From assembly GCA_045602925.1 (NCBI GenBank), contig JAZSCN010000025.1, forward strand, positions 1-63,697: a DNA stretch of 63,697 bases. Direction: 5' to 3'. Positions 23,822-32,416 of this stretch are shown here, piece after piece. This DNA comes from UBA7477 sp045602925 (GTDB lineage Bacteria > Bacillota > Clostridia > Oscillospirales > Ruminococcaceae). Each line of letters begins with the position of its first letter. Positions within the stretch are counted from its first letter, which is position 1. Below the pieces are notes generated by a model that saw only the letters and a program-made list of their open reading frames with translations, was not told where the DNA came from and did no database searches. The position numbers and the translations under genes are program-made.

Positions 23822-24066
23822 ATCTTTTCGCCCTCGTTATATTTCGACACAATGCTGTCAATCTCTTTGAGCCTTTTGTAGTAGCCGTCAAGCTCATCAG
23901 AGCTTACCGAGAGCGAAACAACATTGTTAATCTGAGCAAGCTCTAAGTAATACTTCCTAAGTGGGTGATTATCATCAATGGTATTGTTGCCAATGATATG
24001 ACAAAGCACAGCATTAGTGTACTCTTGCAATACTTCTTTGGTGATACTGAATTCATACTGCGTCAT
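23818..24066 (-). CDS. Putative epsilon-like antitoxin
   Basis: This 82-aa, mostly helical acidic protein begins MTQYEFSITKEVLQEYTNAV. Its stop overlaps the zeta-like gene start (ATGA arrangement), and its size and helical content fit epsilon-type antitoxins. AAAGGAGG precedes the chosen ATG at 24066 by seven bases; upstream in-frame starts lack a site. Sequence identity to known epsilon proteins is not obvious, so the role rests on operon position. Confidence 0.68.
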   Translation of the reverse strand: MTQYEFSITKEVLQEYTNAVLCHIIGNNTIDDNHPLRKYYLELAQINNVVSLSVSSDELDGYYKRLKEIDSIVSKYNEGEKI

Positions 24067-24159
24067 ACATATTCCTCCTTTGTGTATATTGTAGCATACT
24101 GTTTTTAAGGCTGTCAATAGGGCTGTAGCTTACTGTCCTGTTAGTTGTACTCTTATGTA

Positions 24160-24221
24160 CTTGGCTACGGCCACAGACGAGCTGTGTGCGTAGCCAAGCA
24201 CACAAACTTAATTGTGTGCTT
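24160..24221. terminator. Two overlapping hairpins downstream of the VirB2-like gene
   Basis: CTTGGCTACG/CGTAGCCAAG (24160-24198) and AAGCACACAA/TTGTGTGCTT (24196-24221) share three bases. They may end the pilin transcript or act as alternative folds. Confidence 0.45.
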
Positions 24222-24229
24222 GAAAAAAA

Positions 24230-24574
24230 TTAAGAGCTAAATGAAGCTCTTGCTCCCTGAATAAGAGCGTTGCCACAGCATAGCACAAAGATACCTAAAC
24301 AGATTCTAAATGCCTTGTTCTTACCCTTGTGGTCTGCGTCATCACCACCGATGAAGTATGTAATTGCTAAAGGTATAAGTGCAACTACTGCTAATGCCCA
24401 AGCATAATCTGTAAGGACACCACCAATCCAATTTATGAAGTTGATACCTCCACTTACATCAGCACCACCTTCACCTTGTGGTCCTTCTGCGAAGGCTGTG
24501 ACGGTGGTGAGTGCAAGCATTGTAACGAATGCTGATAGCTTTGCTGTGAATTTCTTAAACTTAAAATTGTTCAT
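24230..24574 (-). CDS. VirB2/TrbC-like pilin-type membrane protein
   Basis: This 114-aa protein has a signal peptide (cleavage probably after AFA, residue 29), a short Gly-rich segment and two membrane helices (about 55-75 and 90-108) joined by a charged loop (DDADHKGKNK). This matches the VirB2/TrbC-type subunits and the small Maff2-like proteins of Firmicute conjugative elements. It would form or line the extracellular part of the transfer channel. AAAGGAG precedes the ATG. Confidence 0.72.
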   Translation of the reverse strand: MNNFKFKKFTAKLSAFVTMLALTTVTAFAEGPQGEGGADVSGGINFINWIGGVLTDYAWALAVVALIPLAITYFIGGDDADHKGKNKAFRICLGIFVLCCGNALIQGARASFSS

Positions 24575-24587
24575 AATGATTTCTCCT

Positions 24588-25655
24588 TTATAGTGATTTA
24601 GTTTGTGTTACTTCTTCTTCATCTTCTTCTGACAGCCTAGAGCTGTCGAATTGATGTTTAGTGTTGTTCATACGTCTAACGACTTCGCAAAGAAGGTCGT
24701 TATAGTCCTTGCCGAAGGACACAGGTGCGTACACGCACTCGTATTTAAGCTCTGTGTACTTAGGAGCGAGCCTAGAGTATATCTTTCTGCCACCTTCATC
24801 ATTGTCAACGCAGAAGATGAGCTTCTTGATGTCCTTGTGCTTTTCAAGATAGTACTCTAGTGCGATGTCTGATACACCTGATAAGGATATGCGATTGTAG
24901 AGCTTGTACGCTTCATCGTTCTTAGCCTTGATGTTAGTCAGGGTGCAATGACTAAGTAGGTCGATAGGAGCTTCAAAGATATAAAGCCTATCGGAAGCCC
25001 TAGAAGGCAATTCACTATCGAGGTAGAATCCGTATCTGTAATCGGAGCTTTCTACTGTCGGTCTGAAGCGTATTTCCTTACCTGTCTTTGCATCGTATCT
25101 CTTGTATGTCGAGGTTGACCTGCGTTCTGCAAATCGCATAACACCATTCTCGTCATATCCTGCAAACACACAGTTACCGAACTTTGCTTCTTGGTATATC
25201 TTCTTTAAGTCGAACATACGCTTGACTATCTTCGGAGATATGCACCTTGTCTTAGTTAAGTATGTATAGACTCTGCTGTACTTACTTCCTTCGTGACACT
25301 TAGGAGCTTCAAACGGCTTCTTTTCTTCCTTCGGCTTTGGAGGTGCAGGTCGTATCGTTGGGGTATATGCTCCACTATTGCCGAGCATTATCCTACAGCA
25401 CTCTTGAAAGTCAATGCCTTCAATCGAGCCAAACCAATCTATGACATTGTTTCCACCAACGCCACGAGAGTTCCAATACCATCTTGTGCGATTTTCATCG
25501 ACAACAAGACTATCGTGTTCTCTGCACCTGAAGGAATTACCTTCTTGCCTGAAGGAATATCCGTACTTCGATGATAAGAAATCCACCATATCTGTTCGAC
25601 GTAGGTTAGATAGCTGTTCATCGGAATAGCGTATGTACTCTTTCTTAATTGCCAT
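24588..25655 (-). CDS. Toprim/primase-like protein (DUF3991-Toprim type)
   Basis: The N-terminal zinc-finger-like segment of this 355-aa protein (SFRCREHDSLVV then TRWYWNSRGVGGNNVIDW) resembles DnaG-type primase fingers. A Toprim domain follows with FEAPIDLLS near residue 230 and FCVDNDEGGRKIY near residue 281. Such proteins are common on Firmicute ICEs and plasmids and may prime the complementary strand after transfer. The classical four zinc ligands are not all present. The C-terminus RLSEEDEEEVTQ is acidic but is not the common tail. AGGAGGGTG precedes the ATG. Confidence 0.8.
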   Translation of the reverse strand: MAIKKEYIRYSDEQLSNLRRTDMVDFLSSKYGYSFRQEGNSFRCREHDSLVVDENRTRWYWNSRGVGGNNVIDWFGSIEGIDFQECCRIMLGNSGAYTPTIRPAPPKPKEEKKPFEAPKCHEGSKYSRVYTYLTKTRCISPKIVKRMFDLKKIYQEAKFGNCVFAGYDENGVMRFAERRSTSTYKRYDAKTGKEIRFRPTVESSDYRYGFYLDSELPSRASDRLYIFEAPIDLLSHCTLTNIKAKNDEAYKLYNRISLSGVSDIALEYYLEKHKDIKKLIFCVDNDEGGRKIYSRLAPKYTELKYECVYAPVSFGKDYNDLLCEVVRRMNNTKHQFDSSRLSEEDEEEVTQTKSL

Positions 25656-25685
25656 TTATCACCCTCCTTAACTTATTTATTGTGC

Positions 25686-26813
25686 TTATGCTAATGCTTC
25701 TTCAACAGGAATCGGTATGAATTTGCGTAGATAGTCTTGCTTTAGCTTGATAGCTTGCTCGCAAGTGTCTATGTCTGTTAGATAGAGTATCTTGCCGTAT
25801 ACATCTTTGTCGGCTAGATATATCTGCTCGCTGATAGCTTCAAGTATAGGCTTCGGCTCTTGTGCGTTAGCTAGTGTATACTCTGCGTATCTTATGAGTG
25901 CTATAGTATGGTCATAAGATAGTGGGGGAGTGCTTACGATTGACGAAGCAATTATCGAGTATCCGTAGTTGCCGTTGTTCTGCTTGTCAAAAATGAGCGT
26001 TGCGTTGTCGCAAGTAATCGGAAGTAGCATACTGTTTTTGAGAACAGCACCGTCGATAAAATCGCTTAAACTTTGTACAGGAATACAAAGTAGCGAATTG
26101 CCTGTAGGAGTGTCAACTATAGTTTCGAGATACTTAATCGGCTCTAGCTTTTTCTTTAGCCACTCAGGGAGCTTACTTTCATCGGCTACGCCTAGAATAT
26201 CAGCTTTAAGGAACGTTGCCTTTTCGCCATCGCAAAGGAATTCACCTTCGATAGACTTAGACTTGTCCTTGCTGTAGCACCCATATCCTCCGTAGGAGTA
26301 GAAGTACTGTCTATCAGGTGTTCTCATATCCTCGTCTAGTGCTTCAGGCTTCAGGACAAGCACTCGCTTATCTAGAAAGTGATAGTCTTTTAGTAAGCAA
26401 GACTCTAGTCCAATCAGACCTTTAGCGTCGTAGCAGTTTCTTAGCTCGGTCACAAATGCGTTGATGAAGGCAGGGCTACTGCTAAGCTCCATATCCTTGC
26501 AGTTGTATCTGCGAGTGTTAGGGATTGTATGAGAAGCCCATATCTTATTCGCTACCGAATATCGAGAGTCGGTATATGAGAGCTGAATGGTAGCCGAGCA
26601 TACCCACATTGTTCTGTCGAATCCGTGTTTAGCTATGACTTCATTGACGGCTTCTACCGGATTAAAATAGAAGCCGTCGTGATTGTGCTTTATTGCGATG
26701 TCGATGTCACACTTGCAAGCTATGTTGTAATGTAAGCTTGTATAGTATGCGTCTTCGTCACCGAACATTACTGCAAAGTTGTGTGACTTTCTGTAGAGCT
26801 TGTGCAGGCTCAC
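25686..26813 (-). CDS. DUF3849-like mobile-element protein
   Basis: The first 120 residues of this 375-aa protein (IACKCDIDIAIKHNHDGFYF, EVIAKHGFDRTMWVCSATIQL, NKIWASHTIPN) match my memory of DUF3849 proteins carried by Firmicute mobile elements; their biochemical role is unknown. The remainder has no motif I recognise. It begins with GTG at 26813 after a weak GGTGGTGA site and lies closely between the SpoVG-like and Toprim genes, suggesting one operon. Confidence 0.65.
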   Translation of the reverse strand: MSLHKLYRKSHNFAVMFGDEDAYYTSLHYNIACKCDIDIAIKHNHDGFYFNPVEAVNEVIAKHGFDRTMWVCSATIQLSYTDSRYSVANKIWASHTIPNTRRYNCKDMELSSSPAFINAFVTELRNCYDAKGLIGLESCLLKDYHFLDKRVLVLKPEALDEDMRTPDRQYFYSYGGYGCYSKDKSKSIEGEFLCDGEKATFLKADILGVADESKLPEWLKKKLEPIKYLETIVDTPTGNSLLCIPVQSLSDFIDGAVLKNSMLLPITCDNATLIFDKQNNGNYGYSIIASSIVSTPPLSYDHTIALIRYAEYTLANAQEPKPILEAISEQIYLADKDVYGKILYLTDIDTCEQAIKLKQDYLRKFIPIPVEEALA

Positions 26814-26833
26814 ATTATCACCACCTTTTCTTG

Positions 26834-27610
26834 TTATTTTCTGCTCTTATCTTCTTCGGCTGTGAGGTCGAGCATACTTGTGTACTCGTCCTCTGCTTCT
26901 ACGAAGGCTGACAGGTCACCTATGTCATCGGAGTACTCTGACATAGGCACAGCATCAAGAGTTGGCTCTGATACCTGTTTGAATTGAGTTTCTCCGAGCT
27001 TAGTTTCGTATGCTTCGATTACAGCACTAGATAAGTCATCGTAAGCTTCTTTAGTGATAGGGTGGAAGCAATCTCTGTAAACATAGAGCGTATTGCCCTT
27101 CTCGTCAACCTGCGTATTACCGCCTTCGTCTTTTGCTGTAGCTCTGTACTTAGCAAGCTCAACGAACAGGTTGCCACTCTGATTTGAGTGCTTGACCTTA
27201 ACGTTTTCAAGTGCAAAGCCCTGTTCAAAAACAACGTTGGAGAAGCCTTTAAGTGCATCGTCTTTAACCGAGTATAGCTTAGTGGTGCAGTAGTCCACAG
27301 CTAACGGCTCTTTGCCGTACTCAAATGCAAATATCTTCTTGTTTTCGTCAGCCTGTTCATAGGAACTAAGAATCACTCCGTTAAAGGCTTTGTGCATTTC
27401 AGTTGTAATAGGGTGAAATACATCCTTGTACTCTGTTTCGTCACCTGACTTACGCTTGTATCTCGGCAATTCTACATACAGCTTGTTAGTAGATGACTCT
27501 TTGATTTTGATGTTTTCAAGTGCAAACCTTCCATCGAACACCACGTTTGCAAATGCTCTGAGATTACTGTCATTGTTCTTTGTCTTGTTGATTGTTACTG
27601 TTAACTTCAT
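26834..27610 (-). CDS. Duplicated SpoVG-like protein with tag-like C-terminus
   Basis: This 258-aa protein contains two SpoVG-like units: residues about 1-90 (LRAFANVVFDGRFALENIKI, VELPRYKR, FHPITTEMHKAF) and about 105-205 (LKGFSNVVFEQGFALENVKV, VELAKYRA, FHPITKEAYDDL). SpoVG proteins bind nucleic acids and regulate gene expression. Single-domain versions are normal, so this is an internal duplication. The C-terminus SMLDLTAEEDKSRK looks like a diverged version of the element tail. AGGAGG lies before the ATG at 27610. Reading further upstream would run through a palindrome copy. Confidence 0.8.
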   Translation of the reverse strand: MKLTVTINKTKNNDSNLRAFANVVFDGRFALENIKIKESSTNKLYVELPRYKRKSGDETEYKDVFHPITTEMHKAFNGVILSSYEQADENKKIFAFEYGKEPLAVDYCTTKLYSVKDDALKGFSNVVFEQGFALENVKVKHSNQSGNLFVELAKYRATAKDEGGNTQVDEKGNTLYVYRDCFHPITKEAYDDLSSAVIEAYETKLGETQFKQVSEPTLDAVPMSEYSDDIGDLSAFVEAEDEYTSMLDLTAEEDKSRK

Positions 27611-27634
27611 ATAGGTAAACCTCCTCGTATAGTT

Positions 27635-27653
27635 GTGTGTCTTCAGGACACAC
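27635..27653. repeat. GTGTGTC palindrome copy 10
   Basis: GTGTGTC-N5-GACACAC between the small Cys-rich gene and the ribosome site of the SpoVG-like gene. Confidence 0.9.
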
Positions 27654-27657
27654 TTTT

Positions 27658-27837
27658 TCATCTTCTGACAGACATTTCTTCGTCTATATCATCGCTGTCA
27701 GCACCGACGATTTCATAATCGTTGACAGGTGTAGCCGACTTGCTTGTGCATTTACCTCCGATGAAGTACTTGCATATATCACAAGCTTCGTTGCTACAGC
27801 ATGCACCTTCGTCGTATAGGGATAGTAGCTGTTCCAT
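27658..27837 (-). CDS. Small Cys-rich protein (59 aa)
   Basis: This short gene has the sequence pattern EGACCSNEACDICKYF then GGKCTS, five Cys in 20 residues, followed by an acidic tail with DSDDIDEE. It starts two bases after the stop of the tagged gene upstream (translational coupling) and ends just before a palindrome copy. Cys arrangement and length resemble the 58-aa protein at 16289-16465, and both may bind zinc. Function is unknown. Confidence 0.65.
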   Translation of the reverse strand: MEQLLSLYDEGACCSNEACDICKYFIGGKCTSKSATPVNDYEIVGADSDDIDEEMSVRR

Positions 27838-27839
27838 AG

Positions 27840-28388
27840 TTATCTACCCAAGCCTTCGCCTTCCGTCAGGTCGAGTGGCTCGTCCTTCGGTCTTAGAGTT
27901 TCTACGATGGATTCGAGCTTATCAAGTGGTATCTTTGCGATTGCTTCATAGTCTAAAGCTTCGTCATTGACCATTCTCTGCCAACCTCTTTGCTGTTTGT
28001 GTAAGACTTCGAGTTCTTCAACGAGTTTCTCACGCTTAGTATGATGTACATATTCATCACCGATAGGCTTGTACATATCCGAGCTTAGATGTTCCTCAAG
28101 CACTTCATCGACTAGTTCTTCTGCTAGGTTGTAGTGTCCGAAGTTAAGGCTTTGCGTAGCTTCGTTCCACGCTGTCCATACTGCGTATTTGTTTTCAACA
28201 GGGAAGTACTTTGGTGGCTCTTTCAGTTCAGCGAGAACGACATACAAGTGTTCATCACCCTTATAGTTGTTTTTACGCCACACCTCTACTAAATTGTACT
28301 CAGGTAAGTGTTTTGGCATATAGTCTGCAACGTGACTTTTGACTTTGCTACTTGCAACGATGTTATGTGGCTTTCCGAATTTACTCAC
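27840..28388 (-). CDS. Unrecognised tagged protein (182 aa)
   Basis: This soluble protein (residues include VADYMPKHLPEYNLVEVWRK and NKYAVWTAWNEATQSLNFGH) looks like an alpha-beta protein with a helical C-terminal half. No family was recognised. GTG at 28386-28388 is the likely start, seven bases after AAAGGAGG, which itself abuts a palindrome copy. The C-terminus DEPLDLTEGEGLGR is a variant of the shared tail, with codons matching the others through LDLT. Being tagged, it belongs to the same cargo set as the toxins. Confidence 0.72.
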   Translation of the reverse strand: MSKFGKPHNIVASSKVKSHVADYMPKHLPEYNLVEVWRKNNYKGDEHLYVVLAELKEPPKYFPVENKYAVWTAWNEATQSLNFGHYNLAEELVDEVLEEHLSSDMYKPIGDEYVHHTKREKLVEELEVLHKQQRGWQRMVNDEALDYEAIAKIPLDKLESIVETLRPKDEPLDLTEGEGLGR

Positions 28389-28404
28389 ATATATTCCTCC
28401 TTTC

Positions 28405-28429
28405 AAAGTGTGTCTTAAAGACACACTTT
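28405..28429. repeat. GTGTGTC palindrome copy 11
   Basis: Ten-base arms around TTAAA, overlapping the ssb stop on one side and running into the AAAGGAGG of the tagged gene on the other. Confidence 0.9.
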
Positions 28430-28847
28430 ACTTATACGCTTCCTCAAAGTCACCGAGAGAAGCTATCTCCAATTCTTCAGGGATAGGTGGTAGCTCGTCT
28501 TCAGGTATAGTCTGTTCACCTCTTGCGAAAGGCTCACCTGTGAAGGATACCTTAGTGACATACAGCTCGGTAACATAGTGCTTGCTACCGTTCTTATCGT
28601 CGTATGTTCTCGTTCTAAGTTCGCCTTCGAGAGCGATTAGTCTGCCCTTGCCGAAATACCTTGAAATGAATTTCGCAGTCTGTTGCCAAGCTACACAAGA
28701 GATAAAGTCAGCTTGTCTTTCTTCACCCTTCTTTGTGTAGCTTCTGTCAACAGCTACAGTAAACTGTAGCACCGATGTGCCTGTAGTTGTTGTACGCAAC
28801 TGCAAGTCGTGTGTGATTCTACCCATAATCACGCTGTGATTCATCAT
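28428..28847 (-). CDS. ssb: Single-stranded DNA-binding protein
   Basis: This 139-aa OB-fold SSB has clear family blocks MGRITHDLQLRTTTTGTSVLQFTV, ADFISCVAWQQTAKF, GKGRLIALEGELRTRTY and YVTELYVTKVSF. It would coat single-stranded DNA during transfer or replication of the element. The C-terminus is LGDFEEAYK rather than the acidic DDDIPF-type tip that recruits host repair proteins, so its partner interactions may differ. The stop overlaps a palindrome copy. Confidence 0.93.
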   Translation of the reverse strand: MMNHSVIMGRITHDLQLRTTTTGTSVLQFTVAVDRSYTKKGEERQADFISCVAWQQTAKFISRYFGKGRLIALEGELRTRTYDDKNGSKHYVTELYVTKVSFTGEPFARGEQTIPEDELPPIPEELEIASLGDFEEAYK

Positions 28848-28873
28848 ATATAAAACCTCCTTGATTTAAATAA

Positions 28874-28902
28874 ATAATCGTCCTCGGTGTGAGGACGATT
28901 AT
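28874..28902. terminator. Hairpin terminator between adhesin gene and ssb
   Basis: ATAATCGTCCTC pairs with GAGGACGATTAT around GGTGT. It lies downstream of the adhesin gene on the minus strand. Confidence 0.7.
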
Positions 28903-28914
28903 CAGTAACGTTGA

Positions 28915-31900
28915 TTAAATTTTACTTTGCTTTCTACGGAACATAGCGAGCATAAGCACTAATGCAAAAGCTAAAGCTAAGATAGGATTAGTCTGTGTGT
29001 CTGATGTTTCAGGTGGTGCATCATCAGGTGGTACTTCTGCCTTCTCGTTACATACGTTGACCTCCGTCTGCTCTGCGTGTACAACTTCAACACCCTGTAG
29101 CTTGTCTGCTACAAGGTAGCCGTAAGGCACACTAGATTCGATTTCGGTGATGGTGTAGACACCTTCAGGTATATTAGAGAATACACACACGCCGTCCTTG
29201 TCGGTAGTAGCATAACGCTTGATGTATCTGCCTGTACTACTTGTACCTTCAAGTACAAATTCAATATAGTCTACAGCTTTAGGATTGTTGTCCGATGTAG
29301 TCTTAGTAAGCTTTATGCTTCCTGTCAGTTCATAGTTGTGTACTTCGACTTCTGTCTGCTCAGCATAGACAACCTCTACACCTTCAACTGCGTCTGCTGT
29401 GAGGTAGCCGATAGGTGTTGTCGGTCCATCTTCTGTGATGGTATACACACCAACAGGTATTTCTTCAAAGAGAGCTACACCTTCAGCGTCGGTAGTAGCT
29501 TCGAGGGAGATTTCTCTGCCTGTAGTTGATGTACCTGAGAGAATAAACTTAATGCCCTCGATGTTGAGCATACCTTCGGTAGTTTTACCGACCTTGATAC
29601 TTCCTGTCTGCTCGGTGTTGTATACTTCGATTTCTGTCTGCTCTGCATAGACAACTTCAACACCTTCAACTGCATCTGCTGTGAGGTAGCCTACAGGTGT
29701 TGTTTCGCCATCTTCTGTGATGGTATACACACCAACAGGTATTTCTTCAAAGAGTGCAACTCCGTCTGCGTCGGTGATAGCTTCGATAGAAATATCTCTG
29801 CCTGTAGTTGATGTACCTGAGAGAATAAACTTAATACCCTCGATATTGAGCATACCTTCTGTAGTCTTGCCGACCTTGATACTTCCTGTCTGCTCGGTGT
29901 TGTGTACTTCGACTTCTGTCTGCTCTGCATAGATTACTTCGACACCCTCGATAGCGTCTGCTACAAGGTAGCCTGTCGGAACAGTAGCTCCGTCCTCTGT
30001 GATTGTGTAAACGCCTACAGGGATTTCTTCAAAGAGTGCAACTCCGTCTGCGTCTGTAGTAGCTTCGATAGAAATATCTCTGCCTGTAGTTGTTGTGCCT
30101 GTAAGGATAAACTTAATGCCGTCTACATTGAGCTGACCTTCGGTTGTCTTGCCGACCTTGATACTACCTGTCTGCTCGGCATTGTATACCTCAACCTCTG
30201 TCTGCTCTGCGTAGATTACTTCGACACCCTCGATAGCGTCAGCTACAAGGTAGCCTGTCGGAACAGTAGCTCCGTCCTCTGTGATTGTGTAAACGCCTAC
30301 AGGGATTTCTTCAAAGAGTGCAACTCCGTCTGCGTCTGTAGTAGCTTCGAGGTTAACTTCGTTACCTACAAGTGATGTACCTGTAAGTATGAACTTGATA
30401 CCTTCGAGATTGAGCATACCTTCAGTAGCCTTCTGCACCTTGATGTCACCCTTCAGCTCGTCATCGTAGAAGCCTGTTCCTATATCGACATTGCTGACCT
30501 CATAGGTCTTGCTCTCCTTGATAAACACAGAGTAGTAGTTATCGTCCTTTGCAAAGCCTTCAGGAGCTACTTCCTCGTGAACAAGATAATATCCGTAAGG
30601 TACATTTTTGAGTGTGTAAACTCCGTTACTCTCTGTCATAGTCTTGTATTCTTTGTCTGTACCTTCGGTGTAGTTGCCGTCTTTGTTTGTGTCGGTGTAT
30701 ACCTTAAAAGTAGCACCTGTAAGCTTGTTTTCAGGATAGTCTTTATCGTATTTTGTAAGAGTGATGTTACCCTCGATGTCTACCTGTTCATTGACGATGG
30801 TAAGAGTGTTGCTTGCCTTCGAGATTGTGAAGGTAGTAGTAGCCTTAGTCGGCTCTTTAAGTCCCATATCCTCAAAGTCTGTAGTGCAATACTCTGTGAT
30901 AGTGTACTCTCCGTAAGGGAGTCCTTCGATGTTGATTTTACCACTTGTATTAAGCACTATGCCTTGCTGTGAGCTTCTTGTTCCGTTGTAGGTGTACTCT
31001 CCGTTGCCACCTTCCAAAGCTATATACTCGTTGCCACGTTTTAAATAGAAGCGTATATCTCTGCGATTAGTGGAGAAGTCTTTGAGAGTAGTGATTGACT
31101 TAGTAGTATCGAGCTGTGCTTGATGTATATTCTTGGTGATAGTCAAGTCACCTGTTTCTACCTCTAGAGCGATAAATGCAAACACAGGGTCAGACCTACC
31201 ACCGTATGCGAGGTGCTGTCCCTTTTCTTCGGGTACACTTAAATTCTCATAAATAAATAGGCTGTCAAAAGACGAGCTTTGAGTAGACTGCTTTAGTATT
31301 CCGTTACCTGTGCCTATAACCTTCTGTCCCTTAAATGCCTTAGTAGTATAGATTGTGTAGGTAGTCTTGCCGTTAGAAGCGTTGCTTTCTGCTACGGAAA
31401 ATCCTGCCGATTTAAGCTGTGCCGAAAGATTAAAGTCATTCCATAATGCTGTGTTCTCTGTTACCTTAGCTTCGTAGCGATTGTTTTTCCAAGTAAGCAC
31501 GATAGGACTTGACTTTGCTTCAGTTTTATTATCGTAACTGTTCGTTAGAAGCTTATCGTGATTTTGTATCCTAGAGAGTATATCGTAATATGCGTCTACT
31601 GTTGACTGTCTGTTTCTACCACTATTGCTCTTTACGGCATAGTTGTCAATGAGATTAGCTTCGCTAGAATGATTTTTGCCGAAGCTTGCGTAGTCGTATG
31701 TATCACCAACCTCTTTGAGTACGAGAAGTGGCTTAACACTATGCGAAGGTGAGCCTAAAATCTCCCAAGCTAAAAGCTGTGTAGCGTCGAAGTATGCTAG
31801 GTTGTTAGTCTTTGACTCGCCTGAATAATATCCGTAGTGAAGAACAAGACCGAGAGCTTGTTTCTGTGTATCACTAAGACTGTTAAAATATTCGTCGGCT

Positions 31901-32229
31901 GTTTCCATATCCTTAATAGCATCGGACTCTGAATACTCATCTCCGTTTCCAACAGCTGTTCTAGGCTCGATACACATTCCGTACCTAGCTGTTTTTCCAA
32001 ACTTAGATAAGTCAAACTGTACAATGTCTGTATCTTCACCAACACCACCAAAGTGTGAAGCATAGCTACTGCTACCCTTGATATATCCACCTGTGCCGTT
32101 CCAACTAGGTGAAGTGATAGACTCGCTAGCAAATGCCTGTATAGGCAGGACTGTAGTGAATAAAAAAAGCAACGTTAGAAACGTTGCTGTGACCTTTAAA
32201 AGCTTATTGCTTTTTGTTTTTCTGTTCAT
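28915..32229 (-). CDS. Thioester/CnaB-repeat surface adhesin
   Basis: This 1104-aa protein has a signal peptide ending near QAFAS (residue 34). An N-terminal thioester-type domain has the Cys in GMCIEPRT and the Gln in DATQLLAWEI, a pair that forms a reactive thioester in related adhesins. Seven CnaB/SpaA-type domains follow; five are serial repeats of about 94 residues, four of them nearly identical (SIKVGKTTEG to AEQTEVEV). Lys, Glu and Asn/Asp positions fit isopeptide bonds. The C-terminus has PPETSDTQ, a hydrophobic helix and RRKQSKI, a variant sorting signal. It probably binds other cells or host surfaces during mating. No sortase is encoded in the window. Confidence 0.87.
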   Translation of the reverse strand: MNRKTKSNKLLKVTATFLTLLFLFTTVLPIQAFASESITSPSWNGTGGYIKGSSSYASHFGGVGEDTDIVQFDLSKFGKTARYGMCIEPRTAVGNGDEYSESDAIKDMETADEYFNSLSDTQKQALGLVLHYGYYSGESKTNNLAYFDATQLLAWEILGSPSHSVKPLLVLKEVGDTYDYASFGKNHSSEANLIDNYAVKSNSGRNRQSTVDAYYDILSRIQNHDKLLTNSYDNKTEAKSSPIVLTWKNNRYEAKVTENTALWNDFNLSAQLKSAGFSVAESNASNGKTTYTIYTTKAFKGQKVIGTGNGILKQSTQSSSFDSLFIYENLSVPEEKGQHLAYGGRSDPVFAFIALEVETGDLTITKNIHQAQLDTTKSITTLKDFSTNRRDIRFYLKRGNEYIALEGGNGEYTYNGTRSSQQGIVLNTSGKINIEGLPYGEYTITEYCTTDFEDMGLKEPTKATTTFTISKASNTLTIVNEQVDIEGNITLTKYDKDYPENKLTGATFKVYTDTNKDGNYTEGTDKEYKTMTESNGVYTLKNVPYGYYLVHEEVAPEGFAKDDNYYSVFIKESKTYEVSNVDIGTGFYDDELKGDIKVQKATEGMLNLEGIKFILTGTSLVGNEVNLEATTDADGVALFEEIPVGVYTITEDGATVPTGYLVADAIEGVEVIYAEQTEVEVYNAEQTGSIKVGKTTEGQLNVDGIKFILTGTTTTGRDISIEATTDADGVALFEEIPVGVYTITEDGATVPTGYLVADAIEGVEVIYAEQTEVEVHNTEQTGSIKVGKTTEGMLNIEGIKFILSGTSTTGRDISIEAITDADGVALFEEIPVGVYTITEDGETTPVGYLTADAVEGVEVVYAEQTEIEVYNTEQTGSIKVGKTTEGMLNIEGIKFILSGTSTTGREISLEATTDAEGVALFEEIPVGVYTITEDGPTTPIGYLTADAVEGVEVVYAEQTEVEVHNYELTGSIKLTKTTSDNNPKAVDYIEFVLEGTSSTGRYIKRYATTDKDGVCVFSNIPEGVYTITEIESSVPYGYLVADKLQGVEVVHAEQTEVNVCNEKAEVPPDDAPPETSDTQTNPILALAFALVLMLAMFRRKQSKI
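29035..30450 (-). repeat. Tandem 282-bp repeats within the adhesin gene
   Basis: Five consecutive CnaB units of about 282 bp. The inner four are near-identical at DNA level, for example around 29440-29520, 29720-29800 and 30005-30080. This implies recent duplication or gene conversion and makes copy-number change likely. Confidence 0.85.
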
Positions 32230-32330
32230 TTGTAATTTACCTCCTAAGTAAAAACGTTGTTCGTTGTTTGTTTATCCGTCAGAAAAAGAAAAGTCTAGGG
32301 TGGCTTTCTTATCCTCATTTAATCACTTCC

Positions 32331-32369
32331 TTAAATAAAAAAGCAGTTGAAACTAAAATCAACTGCTTT
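32331..32369 (-). terminator. Intrinsic terminator (AGCAGTTGA family, copy 2)
   Basis: AAAGCAGTTGA / TCAACTGCTTT, with a T run on the minus strand. It separates the lipoprotein gene from the adhesin gene. Confidence 0.85.
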
Positions 32370-32383
32370 AGTGGTATTATTAG

Positions 32384-32400
32384 TGTGTCTTAAAGACACA
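32384..32400. repeat. GTGTGTC palindrome copy 12
   Basis: TGTGTC-N5-GACACA between the lipoprotein stop and terminator copy 2, as at 23039-23055. Confidence 0.85.
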
Positions 32401-32416
32401 GTTTTGTGTGTTGTGT

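Noticed and set aside
27611..27661. Upstream starts that extend genes through palindromes (for example at 27661, 28424, 8261)
   Set aside because: They translate the hairpin (SLRHTL, KCVLKTH) and lie upstream of clear GGAGG sites, so the later starts were used.
29338..30972. Several long plus-strand open frames opposite the adhesin gene
   Set aside because: They are shadows of the repeated CnaB coding sequence, recur with its period and lack starts with ribosome sites.
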